A stretch of DNA of 64,000 nucleotides from Bathynomus jamesi (taxonomy: Eukaryota; Arthropoda; Malacostraca; Isopoda; Cirolanidae). The notes under the pieces were generated by a model that worked only from the letters and a program-made list of their open reading frames with translations, was not told the origin of the DNA and made no database searches. Below are positions 1-10,166 of the stretch, in pieces. How positions within the stretch are numbered: position 1 is the first letter of the stretch; the number at the start of each line of letters is the position of its first letter. The stretch is taken from assembly GCA_023014485.1 (NCBI GenBank), contig JAJOZX010001080.1, positions 310,001-374,000 of the forward strand. The letters run 5' to 3'. A program made the translations under genes and the position numbers.

Positions 1-38
1 AGCTGTAAATCGGTAGTCACAGTGCAGCGTGAGTTTCG

Positions 39-230
39 TTGACGTTACAGAACAGATCCACCGGGTGCTCAGAGCATCCGTCGGTGGTATCGGCAGTTCG
101 AGGAAACAGGATGTTTGTTACTGCCGTAGAGTCAGTGACAACGGACATGCTGGAGCGAGTATGGGAGGAATTCGACTATCGTGTCGATGTTGCTCGTGTA
201 ACTAGGGAAAGTCACATAGAGCATTTATGA
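39..230 (+). pseudogene. Tc1/mariner-type transposase, C-terminal remnant
   Basis: The last ~30 codons read VTTDMLERVWEEFDYRVD and end in a His-Ile-Glu-His-Leu stop, the usual C-terminus of the large DDE transposase group related to Tc1/mariner. Catalytic residues are absent because the window starts inside the gene. About 110 bases of terminal sequence follow, up to 'atagccctgtg' near 345, which looks like the inner end of a CAGGG-type terminal repeat. The family is inferred from the C-terminal pattern only. Confidence 0.6.
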
Positions 231-380
231 GGTGAGAGACAAAATTTGGAAGTTTTTCTTTTGGTTGATGTATCACAAATCACTCTGTATTTGTAACATT
301 AAAAAATATTCTCATTTGAAATCAGGTGAATCAGTTTGAATAGCCCTGTGTGTATATACGGTATATATATATATATATAT

Positions 381-418
381 TGACGATTGGTTAGGTGAAG
401 TCGTAATATTTTCGTTAG
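381..418 (+). repeat. TTAGG-rich core motif, isolated copy
   Basis: A GATTGGTTAGGTGAAGTCG block followed by a TATTTTCGTTAG block. The same ~40-base module recurs at about 3687, 7250-7335 (palindromic), 8710, 10212, 15702, 39443/39645 and 43908/44040, often inside MITEs. It directly follows a short (AT)n run. Confidence 0.7.
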
Positions 419-478
419 TTTTAAAGTTTTATTTGATGGATTCATTTACAAAATGTCTCCTAAGGATCCTAGTGTAGT

Positions 479-1490
479 TTACGTTCCCCAACTTTGACCT
501 AGTGTAGTTTGTGTCCACTTTTGCTTAACTTTACAGAGTGAGGCGACTCTAGCTTCATCATCACGTTTAACTGATCTAATTAAGGACTTAACCCTCCGAC
601 GTAGGTTTACATAATTTTCTGACTTAGTCTGATTGAAATGCGACTTTAGTAGTTTGTAGGCCCTATTTCGCTCCGTAATGGCATTGCTAATTTCGTTAAG
701 CCAAGCCATTTCGGCGACTTTGTTGACAAGGAAACTATTTTAGTGGGTATAAAAATGTCTTGTAATATTCTAAATTGATCCCTATATGAGAGCTCCAGGT
801 GACACAGACATCCTCACTTATTAGAACTTCAAGCGTATCTAATTAACTACTTCGGAAGCTTTCAAAATTTGTTCTGGAGAAATCCAGTCTTTCGTGAGTC
901 TTTCCTCATGTATTAAATGGAACCCTGAGGTCAAACCTAATCATATTATGATCGTTATTAATAGCCAGGTTAGAGACAACGTCATCTTCGTTCGTGAATA
1001 TGAGACCTAGTTTGCTATTACCCTTTGTAGGCCCGTCAACCTATTGACTTAATAAATTATCATCGGTAAGTTCCAATAGCCTTGAGCCCTCAGCATCCGC
1101 TGTTTTGTTTTCTCAATTTAATATACCCACAATTAAAATCACCAAAAATCACACTAATCTTATTATTCACTGATCTGCTTAATTGATTATACAAGTTTAT
1201 ATCCTTATCAGCGGAGTAGTGAGGTGGCCTACATACTAGAAATAGATGCACTACTTTATTATTTAGATTAAGATCAATTTCCAACATTTCGTGAGCGGAT
1301 ACGATAGTACTTTTTACCGAGTGCAGAAAGTCACGAGCATACGCAAGTACACTGCCGCCTTCCCTTCCGTTCCTATCTTTGTGAAACATTTTGTAACCTA
1401 CCATTTCAAATTCTTCTACAGACAGAGAGAGAATGTTCTATACCTAAAATATCAAGGTACATATTCTGTACCCCAAATATACAATATATA
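479..1490 (-). pseudogene. CR1/jockey-like LINE fragment (endonuclease to linker)
   Basis: The 1090-1404 part carries the C-terminal half of an apurinic-type endonuclease domain with the signature VIFGDFNC. The 479-709 part matches the endonuclease-RT linker (ITERNRAYKLL ... LRRRVKSLIRSVK) and corresponds to IIERNRAYRL ... LRRRVKRSVRNAK of the better preserved LINE at 35-38 kb. Between them (710-1090) the reading frame is broken by stops, but DHNMIRFDLRV-type endonuclease text is still readable. No RT domain follows. It is a dead 5' segment of the same LINE family. Confidence 0.75.
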
Positions 1491-1499
1491 GAGCAAGAA

Positions 1500-2363
1500 C
1501 TAAGTCGAAAGGTCAGCAATACCCCCACCTACATTTGTGACCTTGACTTTCGATGCAAGGACCTGATGTGTATGAAGTTTCATCAGTTTATGGTAAACTG
1601 TTCATAATTCATGGCGTGGACAAGAAAAAGTTCCAACTGACCTCTATTTGTGACCTTGACGTTTGATGAAAGGACCCGATTCTTGTTCGTGGCACATTGT
1701 CTTGTAATGATACACACGTGTATGAAGTTTCATCAATTTATGTTGAGCGGTTCAAAAGTTACGGCGCGGATACGAAAACGTGACAAACGGCCAACTCCAA
1801 TCCAATACGGTATGGCCCCTCTAAATTTATTTGATGGGGGCATCATCATCATCATCATTATAAATATAAAAGAGAGTACACAAACAATACTCAAACTAAT
1901 TTATTTTACCCCTAACACCTTCCAGTCTCAGAGGCAGCAGCCATTTCCCGTTTGTCAACATAACTACATCAGTTTCTGTCTCGTTCATCGAAGCCAATCA
2001 GTGATTTTAATTGGAACTTATCAACAGATGTTCTCTACTTGAAATGTTGAGATCAACAACTCATTAAAAGGAGAATCGCCGGCCTATGATTTTGGACTTT
2101 TTTTTTTATTATTGCACAGAAAATCAATGTTTTTAAATGTTGAATTTGTGTTGAATAAGCTCTTAATTAATTTTTTTTAAGTAAAAAAATTAAAATTTTG
2201 AAAATGAAAAAGATATGACGTCAAATTTTAAAGTCTTTTTAATTGGTTTCAAAAGGAGTTAATAAGTTGCCAGACACCTTTTTTTTTTTTAGAGCTAAAA
2301 GATGTTCTCAAAATTAAGTGACAATATAAGGACTAAAATCTTAAATGATACTCGCTAGAGAAT
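1500..2363. other. No gene; ~100-bp direct duplication and AT-rich DNA
   Basis: Two diverged direct copies (about 1530-1635 and 1640-1775) share TTTGTGACCTTGAC, GTGTATGAAGTTTCATCA and a GCGGATA-like end. A short (ATC)n run lies at 1841-1860. From 2040 to 2340 the DNA is AT-rich with A and T runs. No coding signal was seen. Confidence 0.6.
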
Positions 2364-2640
2364 GTGTGTTTTGAGTTAAATGCGTGCACGCATTCGTGTA
2401 TCTGTGTATCCATCGTGTGTACACGTTCGTATTCACGAACCATGTACCTACTAAGTATCTGCCATGTGTATACGCACGCATTCGCATATCGTGTATCTGC
2501 CGTGTGTAGAGTGTACACGCTAGCCGTGTATCTACTGCTTGTACAAGCAAGCATCAACGTACCGTGTACACGCATTCATTCACGTATTGGTTATGTACAC
2601 ACGCACGTGTGCACGTATGGTGTATTTCTTACGTACGTAT
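2364..2640. repeat. Degenerate GTGTAC/CGTGTA repeat tract (Z-DNA-prone)
   Basis: About 280 bases built from GTGTATC, GTGTACACG, GCACGCATTC and TACGCACGC words in both orientations, with many alternating purine-pyrimidine runs. Open frames exist on both strands but only translate the repeat, so they are not taken as genes. Confidence 0.65.
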
Positions 2641-2743
2641 GAGTGTAATGTGTATGCATATGATACAAGGTACAACTGAACTAAAATCATTTGTATTGAC
2701 GTTTAGTACAGTACTAATGTTTGCCGGGGAAATTCCCTTCCCA

Positions 2744-3145
2744 CAGGGTGTCCACAATGCTTTGTCATCCCAGTAAAATACTAATTTTAGTTTTAATTTC
2801 AGACCCATTTGGACTGTGTAATAGCAGCAACTATACGACTGAACAACGCATATTGGCTAGTACCTGTCGTCGGTCCATGAGCGATCACGTAATGGCAAAA
2901 CCATTGAAAATATTCGTCGAATATTCCACTGATGAGCTTTGCCATTTGTTCACGAGGACGATCATTCGTCACATAATTTCAATAGTTTTGCCATTACGTG
3001 GTCGCTCATGGACCGACGACAGGTACTAGCCAATATGCGTTGTTCAATCGTACAGCTGCTCTATCATACACTTCAAATGGGTCTGAAAGAAAAATGAAAA
3101 TCAGTTAGTATTTTACTGGGGTGACAAGACATTGTGGACACCCTG
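2744..3145. mobile_element. Palindromic mariner-derived element (foldback MITE)
   Basis: Starts CAGGGTGTCCACAATG and ends with the inverse, CATTGTGGACACCCTG. The two halves are inverted copies of each other over nearly the whole length, meeting near 2940. Single arms of the same element occur at 17150-17352 and 22216-22393 and continue further inward into text like a mariner transposase N-terminus (TIEQRIL, then NGKTIENIRADFQDRF in another frame). The element is therefore best explained as two 5' ends of one mariner joined head to head. Confidence 0.8.
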
Positions 3146-3156
3146 TACATAACGGC

Positions 3157-3304
3157 AGATTACGCAGATTCCAAACCATCTAATAAGGGTCGTTACATCA
3201 TCTAAAGTTTAGAGGGTCACCCATCCAACTACCAATCAGATTTAATGTCGCTTAACCTCGCTGATGTAACATGAAGAGGTGTTGCGACATGGCCACAACG
3301 TAGT
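3157..3304 (-). repeat. 5S-rRNA-derived SINE, partial copy
   Basis: The minus strand reads through a degenerate GATCAGCAAAGTTAAGC-type segment, the 5S rRNA internal promoter region, flanked by the family-specific sequence shared with copies at 11226, 15964, 30790, 34610 and 47775. The copy is shortened and diverged. Confidence 0.65.
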
Positions 3305-3875
3305 CTTAACTTATTCAGCAGTGATTAGCTCAGTAAAGCCTAAAGCTTAAGGGCCAAATTAAATAAAATAAAGGCAGTGGCTCCTTGACTGGCACTCCCG
3401 GTTTTAGTAGCCTCACAGGCCGCTCGACTGGTACCGGTTTTGTAGCCTATGGTAGGCCTGTGGCTGCTCAACCGGCACTGGAATATAATTATGGTATTTT
3501 AGCTATTTCCCTTTTCTACTACGAGGTTTTCTACTCTTATTCCTCCCCACCAAGTTTGCTATAACGCATATAACAGGATATAATTATTAAGTAAAAGTTG
3601 CTTAAAATTAATTGAAACCTACAGGAAAATTATTGAATACCCGGTTAGGTTAATTGAATGCCTGGTTAGGTCAACTTGTACACCCTTCACGATTGGTTAG
3701 GTTAAGATGTGATATTTTCGTTAAAACTAACGAAATTTAAGGTAATAATCTACTTAAGCTCCCGTCTCTCCGATTTTCATAAATTAACATTGGTAGCTTC
3801 GTTTCTTCATTAGGAATGCGATTTTAAACAGTCTCTAGTAAGGGAAATGCTTCAAAACCTAACATAGCATTTTTA
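3305..3875. other. No gene; unclassified repeats and one core motif
   Basis: 3380-3480 contains GACTGGCACTCCCGG / CGACTGGTACCGG / CAACCGGCACTGG near-repeats. 3640-3735 has three GGTTAGGT blocks ending in the shared TATTTTCGTTA core. From about 3730 the sequence is the left arm of the large inverted duplication (partner at 9240-9480). Confidence 0.6.
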
Positions 3876-3877
3876 GT

Positions 3878-4035
3878 CAGGGGGCTTAATCATATAATTG
3901 TTCAAATCATTCCAAAAGTGCCATTTTTGGACCACAGGTAGCTATGACCATACTAATTTGAATGTTTGCGGGAGCCAAGCTGGGCTCCCACTGTGGAGGC
4001 CATATTGGCCAAATCAAAATGGCCGCTGTCCAAAA
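3878..4035. repeat. Left terminal inverted repeat of the nuclease/CXC transposon
   Basis: CAGGGGGCTTAATC, then an AAAAGTGCCATTTTTGGACCA-like stretch, a GCTATGACCATA block and TTTGCGGGAGCCAAGC. Each has its inverse in the right end, with mismatches and small gaps. Confidence 0.8.
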
Positions 4036-4220
4036 TGACATCCACTTGAGTACCAATACTAGTACAGGTTACATAGTTAACTTGATAAAAAATAAGAGTC
4101 AGCATCAACATCTTTTGCTATTAAACTTTAGTATATATGCAAGTACAATCTTCTTTATTCCTTTTACTCACAGTACTGCATCTCATGATAATGTCTATCC
4201 AATAGATGGCTGTTCACTGA

Positions 4221-5771
4221 TTAATAGTCGTCATTGTTCAGGCAGCCACCCTCACACATGCAGAGTGTCGTACATCGAATTCCAGCACTACTGCATTTGC
4301 AATTCCCTCTGCAGGCTTTAGTGCATCCGCAATGAAGGAGAAGAGCACATGCCTTACTGGCATCAGCGAGAGTTGTCCAGAAAGGGAGCCATTGGTTGCT
4401 GCGCTTGTCATATTCCCATCCCCATTTATCAAAAGCAGGGAGTGTCTGATGGCATGTGGTTGACTGCTTCCACACAAAACTTGCCTGCAACAATGACCTC
4501 TTGATATGCTGGAAGAGGGCAGCTTGGGTAGGTGGTATGCTGTCCAATGATCGACTGCCACTAGAAAACAGATGGTGCCTGGCTACGTTTACAGATGCTT
4601 GTCCACATGTTTTACTGTACATGAGCACAACAAACCTCTCAATGTGTGTCATTTCAGGAGATACTAGACTGAAGGACTCGGGGTCTTCAGTCAATTTGAT
4701 CATGGTTTCAGTTAAGTTTGGTGTATTATTCCATGCAGTCCATGCTGTCTTCTTCCCACATCCAAGAAACTGAGACGTAGTGTCGCAGCCTGTTAGTGCA
4801 TGGAACAGAGGTAGAGCCAGCGACTTTGATGGACCAAGCTGTGATTGAATGCTGTGCACTGGGATGTCTCGGTAATATTTGCCACTACCAAAACCAATCC
4901 AGAGTTCTGTTAGGTCAAGCTGTTGAAAGAAAGCAATGGCAAGAACAACTATGTCACTGTCAACAGTGCGGATGAATGCTTTCTTGTGACCCTGAGATGA
5001 TGCGTGAGCAAGATGCAGAATGATCCGCGTGTCTGCCTCTGTGGTTGCATGGTTGGAGCCCTGATATATCAAATGCTTTATTGGAGAGCACAGTTTCTAA
5101 TTCAGTGCTGAGGAGGAGTTTTCCACCCATCAATCTTGATCAGCTGTTTACTGATAAAGACGAACAGTTCCTTCTTGTTTTCCACATTTTTCAAATATGA
5201 CTGCCAGTCTCGTTTGGGAATGGGTGTGGTACCATCACTATCTGGATCAAGTCGAGTACGTGCTCCTGAACCACGCCGCTGCTGTGCAAGTGATCTCAGA
5301 CTGTCTTCAGGATAGGTATCCCACACGGCATCGACGCGCTCAACTGTGTCAGTCATCTGTGCTTTAATGAAAGGTATGATGTGTAGAGATACATATTCAG
5401 CAAATGTTGATGCTCTACTTGGACGCACAATGTGGACGATGGCGGCCATGTCATACAACTGAACTGTCACTTGTTTAGCAGGATTGGCAGATCCAGTTGG
5501 TGCATTGACACATGCAAGAATGTCTGATTTATTTCCAGCTCTGAGCATCCATTGCATGTGCATCAGAACCTGCAGTCAAGCGCCCATATAAATGCCAGTT
5601 GTTAGTTGTTTTTGCCCAATTCTTCAGATTTTGATCAATGTTGTCACTTAAGGCTCTATGAAGATCATGCTGATCCTCACCCAGACATATGATGCAGAAT
5701 AATGTTTCTGGAGGTGATCCGTAACTTGATCTGAGTTTCTTGATCTGAGTTAATATAGCTGTTACAACCAC
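4221..5771 (-). pseudogene. FEN/PIN-like nuclease with C-terminal Tesmin/TSO1-type CXC domain
   Basis: Three consecutive minus-strand segments (5529-5771, 5102-5563, 4221-5072) together encode about 500 residues of a protein family that I know as widespread and unnamed in invertebrate genomes. Visible order: an N-terminal part; a block with RVDAVWDTYPEDSLRSLAQQ; a block with EADTRIILH, TVDSDIVVLA and HALTGCDTTS; then a cysteine-rich end with CGCTKACRGNCKC and CMCEGGC. The spaced acidic motifs EADT, DSD and GCDT resemble the EAE/DMD/GCDY metal-binding pattern of FEN/XPG nucleases (inference). The Cys pattern fits the DNA-binding CXC domain. A stop at about 5087-5099 and a frame change near 5540 break the gene. 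It fills the TIR-bounded element. Confidence 0.7.
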
Positions 5772-5984
5772 AAATCTAAGTGCAATAATTATGTATCATG
5801 ATTCAATTGACATAAAATGTACATTTCTTATAAAATAATATCAAATGTGGATATATACGACCTGACGTATATCTTGAATTAAAAAACAAATATCAGAACT
5901 GGATTCTCTATACTCAAAAACATACAAAAAGTGTCATTATTTGCTGGTCTACTATGATTGGTTGTTATTTTATCGCCCAATGTC

Positions 5985-6154
5985 AGACCAGATGGCGGCC
6001 ATCTTGGATTCGTCCATAATGGCCGCCACAGGGAGAGCCCATGTTGGCTCCCGCAAAAAAATGAATGCTTATGGTCATATCTACCCCTGGTAAAAAAATG
6101 GTACTTTTGGAACAAAGGGAACAATCGGGGTGATTTTTTGGATTAAGCCCCCTG
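5985..6154. repeat. Right terminal inverted repeat of the nuclease/CXC transposon
   Basis: Inverse of 3878-4035: ends GATTAAGCCCCCTG and contains TTGGCTCCCGCAAA and ATGGCCGCCACAGGG. Mammalian-YY1-like GGCCGCCAT words occur in both ends (seen only; no function claimed). Confidence 0.8.
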
Positions 6155-6310
6155 ACTATTTGAAGCACAGCTCGCCTTGCTATAATGCCAACTGTTTTGA
6201 GACAACTATTCAGACCCTCAGAAAAGGTTGCATGCTTTCCTCATTGCAGCAGCCCAGCTCTATCCACGATTCCACCACACTAATTGTGGGGTAAAATTTT
6301 ACAAGACAAC

Positions 6311-6600
6311 CAGTGCTGGACTTACCTCTAAGCTAAATAAGCTATAGCTTAGGGCCACACACCCTCGGGGGCCTCATTTTTTTAAATATATTTTTATTTT
6401 ATCATTAGTTTTTATTCTTTAACACTAATTCATCAAAAATTATATATATATATATATTATTTTTTCTTTATCATTAACATTAATATAAAAAATAATAATT
6501 ATAGTAATAATTATTTTAAATTTTTTTACCCGAATTTTTTTAGAGAAGGGCCTCAAATTTCATATAGCTTAGGGCCTCAGCAGGTGAAAGTCCGGCCCTG
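6311..6600. mobile_element. hAT-type MITE with perfect 8-bp target duplication
   Basis: Begins CAGTGCTGGACTT and ends AAGTCCGGCCCTG (imperfect inverse). It is flanked on both sides by AAGACAAC (6303-6310 and 6601-6608). The interior is AT-rich with TAGCTTAGGGCC words near both ends and has no coding potential. 8-bp duplications and CAG ends are typical of hAT elements. The opposite arm of the big inverted duplication has an uninterrupted counterpart near 9150. Confidence 0.88.
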
Positions 6601-6608
6601 AAGACAAC

Positions 6609-7163
6609 CCGCATTGCCATGAGACATGCTGTGACGAAACATATATCAATCGATAGAGCAGAAAAAATGGTGCAAGCAGCTATGTATCATTTTGAAAATA
6701 TTAGAAAATAACAAAGTTATGATACTTTCAAACAATGTCATTTTTAGCGACATTTAGCGACAGTTTGAAATATATCTAGCGACATCTGCCAATATTTTTA
6801 GCAATTATTGGTATATCTAGCGACATCTGGCAACCCTTTAGTTGCCACACCGTTCAATTACTCCATTAGGTCAGATCTGGGCAGTGTGTGTTTTGTTGTT
6901 GAGGGGTAAAGATGGATTGTTGTGACATGTCAGTTACTGTGTTTTTTGATAAGTTTCGCTCTAAGGATAAAGAGCTATTTAAATTTTGTGTTTAACATAT
7001 GTTACTATTGAGCGAATGCTACAGTAACGAAACATATATCAATCGATAGAGCAGAAAAAAATGGTGCAAGCAGCTATGTATCATTTTGAAAATATTAGAA
7101 AATAAAGTTATGACACTATGAAGGTGTTACTAGGCCTATCATAGCTTACACCATTTGGATCTT
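6609..7163. other. No gene; repeated left-arm segment and short direct repeats
   Basis: The segment with ATCAATCGATAGAGCAGAAA occurs at about 6645 and again at 7030, and inverted near 9090. Between 6740 and 6835 the word TAGCGACATCTG and shorter versions repeat four times. Short frames here recur only as repeat text. Confidence 0.6.
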
Positions 7164-7421
7164 TTCCGTTTCATGTACTGTTTCCGATTTTGTTGAAAAT
7201 AAGATATTTAATGTAGGTCAACTGAATGCCGGTTAGGTCAACTGTACGCCCTTGACGACTGGTTAGGTTAAGTTGTGATATTTTCGTTAAAACTAACGAA
7301 AATATCACAACTTAACCTAACCAATCGTCAAGGGCGTACAGTTGACCTAACCGGGCATTCAGTTAACCTACATTAAATATCTTATTTTCAACAAAATCGG
7401 AAACAGTACATGAAACGGAAA
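7164..7421. repeat. Near-perfect palindrome carrying the TTAGG-rich core on both arms
   Basis: Arms of ~128 bases run from TTTTCCGTTTCATGTACTG to the centre at about 7292 (GTTAAAACTAAC) and back. Each arm carries GGTTAGGTCAACTGTACG and the GATTGGTTAGGTTAAG core. The inverted duplication lacks this insert in its other arm (~8975-8990), so it is an independent insertion. The target duplication is not resolved. Confidence 0.75.
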
Positions 7422-8107
7422 AGGGTTACTATTCGTCTTTTAACCCGCTCACGCGCGGTTAAAACAGTACAATATATTGAATTGCCATTCAAAACTGACT
7501 AAGAAAATATATATCTTATGTTGGGCAAATTTACTTGTTCAAATGTACTTTTTTTAATAAAATATATTTCCTGTTTTGGCTATAATGTACTTTTTTTCAT
7601 AAAGTATTTTTCCTGATTGGGCTATTTTTTCGCTACTCTGCGACTTAATTAGTTGGTTCAGTTTTGTTCTCGCTATTTTTTTTTTCTAATTGGATTCAGT
7701 TTAGTGGTGCTTGTGATAGAATTATGACGTGCCATTCGTGTGGTTTTGACTTTGAGAACTTGATTCGTCATGTGCCCTAGATGAAGACAAAGGATTGGAT
7801 GTTTTTATCAATTACGGCATTATCTCATCCTTAACTTGCCCGAAATATGACAGTGAGTGCCTAATACGAAAAGATCAGAAGATATTTAGGTGAAATAACC
7901 AATATTAACCTGTTAGGTTAATTGAATGCTCGGTTAGGTTAATTGGTAATTGTATACAACATCCCCCTCACCTCAATTTTATGAAATTGACTTCACAATC
8001 ATGTAAAACCTTTATTTATAGCATGTAATTACTTTATTTATTTTCGGAAACCAACCTAACCTAACCTAGAAAAATGTATACTAGAAAGTGTATTTTTGAC
8101 TAAAAGA
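7422..8107. other. No gene; repeat shared with 9905-10085
   Basis: 7430-7650 (TATTCGTCTTTT, CGCTCACGC, ACAGTACAATATATTGAATT) matches 9905-10085 in the same orientation, and its CTACTCTGCGACTTAATTAG word appears inverted near 8480. 7690-7790 pairs with 8330-8445 as outer stem of the central palindrome. CCTAACCTAACCTA lies at 8055. Confidence 0.6.
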
Positions 8108-8309
8108 GTGCATAACTTAACATGTTATTACATTATCATTTGTATAATTTAGGTCTCGGAGGTACGGGGGCGCCCCCGTAAAGATCACGCATCACAGTGA
8201 ACCCTATACCGATCAATTTGTGATGCGTGATCTTTACGGGGGTCCGCCCCCGTACCCCTGAGACCTAAATCATACAAATGATAATGTAATAACATGTTAA
8301 GTTATGCAC
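8108..8309. repeat. Strong 90-bp-arm hairpin at the centre of the inverted duplication
   Basis: Left arm 8108-8196 and right arm 8219-8309 are nearly exact inverses, separated by a 22-nt loop. Arms begin GTGCATAACTTAAC and contain a GC-rich block GTACGGGGGCGCCCCCGT next to AAGATCACGCATCACA. The GC-rich block stands out in AT-rich surroundings. Confidence 0.85.
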
Positions 8310-8765
8310 TTTTTTAGTCTTCATCTAGGGCACATGACGAATCAAGTTCTCAAAGTCGAAACCACACGAACAGCACGTCATAATTCTATCACAAACACAA
8401 CCAAACTGAGGTATTACCCAAACTGAATCCAATTAGAAAAAAAAAATAGCCAGAACAGAAACCAACCAACTAATTAAGTCGCAGAGTAGTGAAAAAATAG
8501 CCCAATCAGAAAAACGTCACGTCAAATGGATATCGTTAGTTAAATAATATCTCCATAAATATGATCGACCGAAATTTTTTTTACTTAAAGGAAAGGTTTT
8601 ATTTATTATTTTCTACGCATTGCAATAATTTTTATTAGAAACTGAGGTGAGGGGGATATTGTATACAATTACCGGTTAATTGAATGCCCGGTTAGGTCAA
8701 CTGTACACCCTTGATGATTGGTTAGGTTAAGTCGTGATATTTTTGTCAGTTTAAATGAAAATGAT

Positions 8766-8940
8766 GAGAGCAAACTTTTCTGGTTAATTTTGAAGTGTTT
8801 TGTACTAAACTGCCATCCGTTTCCTGTGCAAATGCGTAGTTTTTGAGATGACGATATCTCGAAAACTACGCATTTGCACAGGAAACGGATGGCAGATTCG
8901 CGCAAAACACCTCAAAATTGACCAGAAAAGTTTCTCATCA
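8766..8940. repeat. Inverted-repeat element, ~75-bp arms
   Basis: Arms share CTGCCATCCGTTTCC, TGTGCAAATGCGTAGTTTT and AATTxxCCAGAAAAGTTT words and fold around GAGATGACGATATCTC near 8850. Open frames over it are palindrome artefacts. Confidence 0.75.
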
Positions 8941-9384
8941 TAAAAACATACTGGGTGTAAAAACGAATAATTACCCGGAAAAGATCCAAATGGTGTAAGC
9001 TATGATAGGCCTAGTAACATCTTCATAGTGTCATAACTTTATTTTCTAATATTTTCAAAATGATACATAGCTGCTTGCATCATTTTTTCTGCTCTATCGA
9101 TTGATATATGTTTTGTTACTGTAGCATATTTCATGGCAATGCGGGTGTTTTGCAAAGTTTTACCAATTGTGGAAATGTACGTACGGCTTTTGTTGGGTAA
9201 GATTAGGTTAGGTTGTCTCAAAACAGTTGGCATTATAGCAAGGCGAGCTGTGCTTCAAAATGCTAGGTTAGGTTAGGTTTTGAAGCATTTCCCTTACTAG
9301 AGACTGTCTAAATCGCATTCCTAATGAAGAAACGAAGCTACGGATGTATAATTTATGAAAATCGGAGAGACGGGACCTTAAGTA

Positions 9385-9458
9385 TAGGGTGGCCCCTGAG
9401 AAATGAATCCTATAACAATGCTCTGGCCAGGGAGTAACGGGACTTTGTGGCCACCCTA
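9385..9458. mobile_element. 74-bp MITE with TA target duplication
   Basis: Ends are TAGGGTGGCC and GGCCACCCTA, flanked by TA on each side (9383-9384, 9459-9460). The corresponding position in the left arm (~3755-3765, TAATCTACTTAAG) is uninterrupted and has one TA, which proves the insertion. Confidence 0.85.
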
Positions 9459-9479
9459 TAGATTATTACCAAATTTTAA

Positions 9480-10160
9480 TAAATGTTAAACTCATTAATT
9501 TTTTTAAAAATAATTTCGAACCGTATCGTAAAGGATTACCAATTGTTAAACCAATGTATTTACTTTATTATTAATAAGGGATATTCAAATCAATATGAGG
9601 TGTACTCAGTCAAGGGATTCGCTATTATTTGAAGCAATGGGTCCTACTCTCCCCTCCCCACCCCCATGAAACACCTAGATTATGAGACACTTAAACACTG
9701 AAGGATGAGAAAAAGCTTTCAAAGAAACCAAGGTAACTATGTAGTAAATACCATGACCTGCATTTCTAGCAAGAAATATATTTTTCTAGTGTAATTTAAT
9801 GTACTTTATTCAAATCTAAGCTTCATTTGTTGGGCAAATATTCCAAAACAGAACCTAACCCGACCCTAACCTAACAACGTAGAAATTACCTTTCAAATCC
9901 AAGCTTAATTTGGGTTAATATTCGTCTTTTCACTCGCTCACGCACGGTTAAAACAGTACAATATATTGAATTGCCATATTCAAAACTAAGAAAATATATA
10001 TATCTTATGTTGTACTTTTTTCATGAAATATTTTTCTTGATTGGGCTATTTTTTTGCTACTCTGCGACTTAATTAGTTTTTGTTACTCGCAAAGCGAGAC
10101 CCATATATGCTGTATACAGTATATTACAATAGGCCCTGTTTATCAAAGACGTGATAAGCT
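9480..10160. other. No gene; AT-rich, second copy of the 7430-7650 repeat
   Basis: 9840-9885 has CCTAACCC/CCTAACCTAAC telomere-like words; 9905-10085 is a direct copy of the repeat at 7430-7650. No coding or splice signal was recognised. Confidence 0.55.
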
Positions 10161-10166
10161 ACTTTC

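Larger units (their letters stand above)
3876..6156. mobile_element. DNA transposon with ~160-bp TIRs carrying a nuclease/CXC gene
   Basis: The left end reads GTCAGGGGGCTTAATC and the right end its inverse. Inverse similarity continues inward for about 160-170 bases through TTTGCGGGAGCCAA, GGGCTCCC and a GGCCATATTGG-like block (left to ~4030, right from ~5985). The single gene inside lies on the minus strand. Flanks join cleanly in the empty copy at about 9251-9267, which reads across the junction without the element. Terminal bases are uncertain by 2-3 nt because both flanks are T-rich, so TA or a T-run duplication cannot be told apart. No known transposase motif was recognised. Confidence 0.8.
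3730..9480. repeat. Large decayed inverted duplication
   Basis: Left-arm sequence at 3730-3875, 6159-6310, 6609-6720 and 7020-7165 reappears inverted and in order at 8970-9480. The centre is a strong hairpin at 8108-8309. Each arm has private insertions: 3876-6156, 6311-6600 and 7164-7421 on the left, 9385-9458 on the right. At each place the other arm shows the uninterrupted sequence. Arms are diverged by substitutions, so the duplication is old. Confidence 0.8.

Noticed and set aside
381..420. Interstitial telomere repeat
   Set aside because: GGTTAGG words occur, but not as a (TTAGG)n array; they belong to a defined MITE core.
2333..2642. Several overlapping frames on both strands
   Set aside because: They translate the GTGTAC-type repeat tract; residues are repetitive in every frame.
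9039..9233. 64-codon minus-strand frame with protein-like start
   Set aside because: The same text appears, broken, at 6640 and 7030; it follows the repeat and not a gene.
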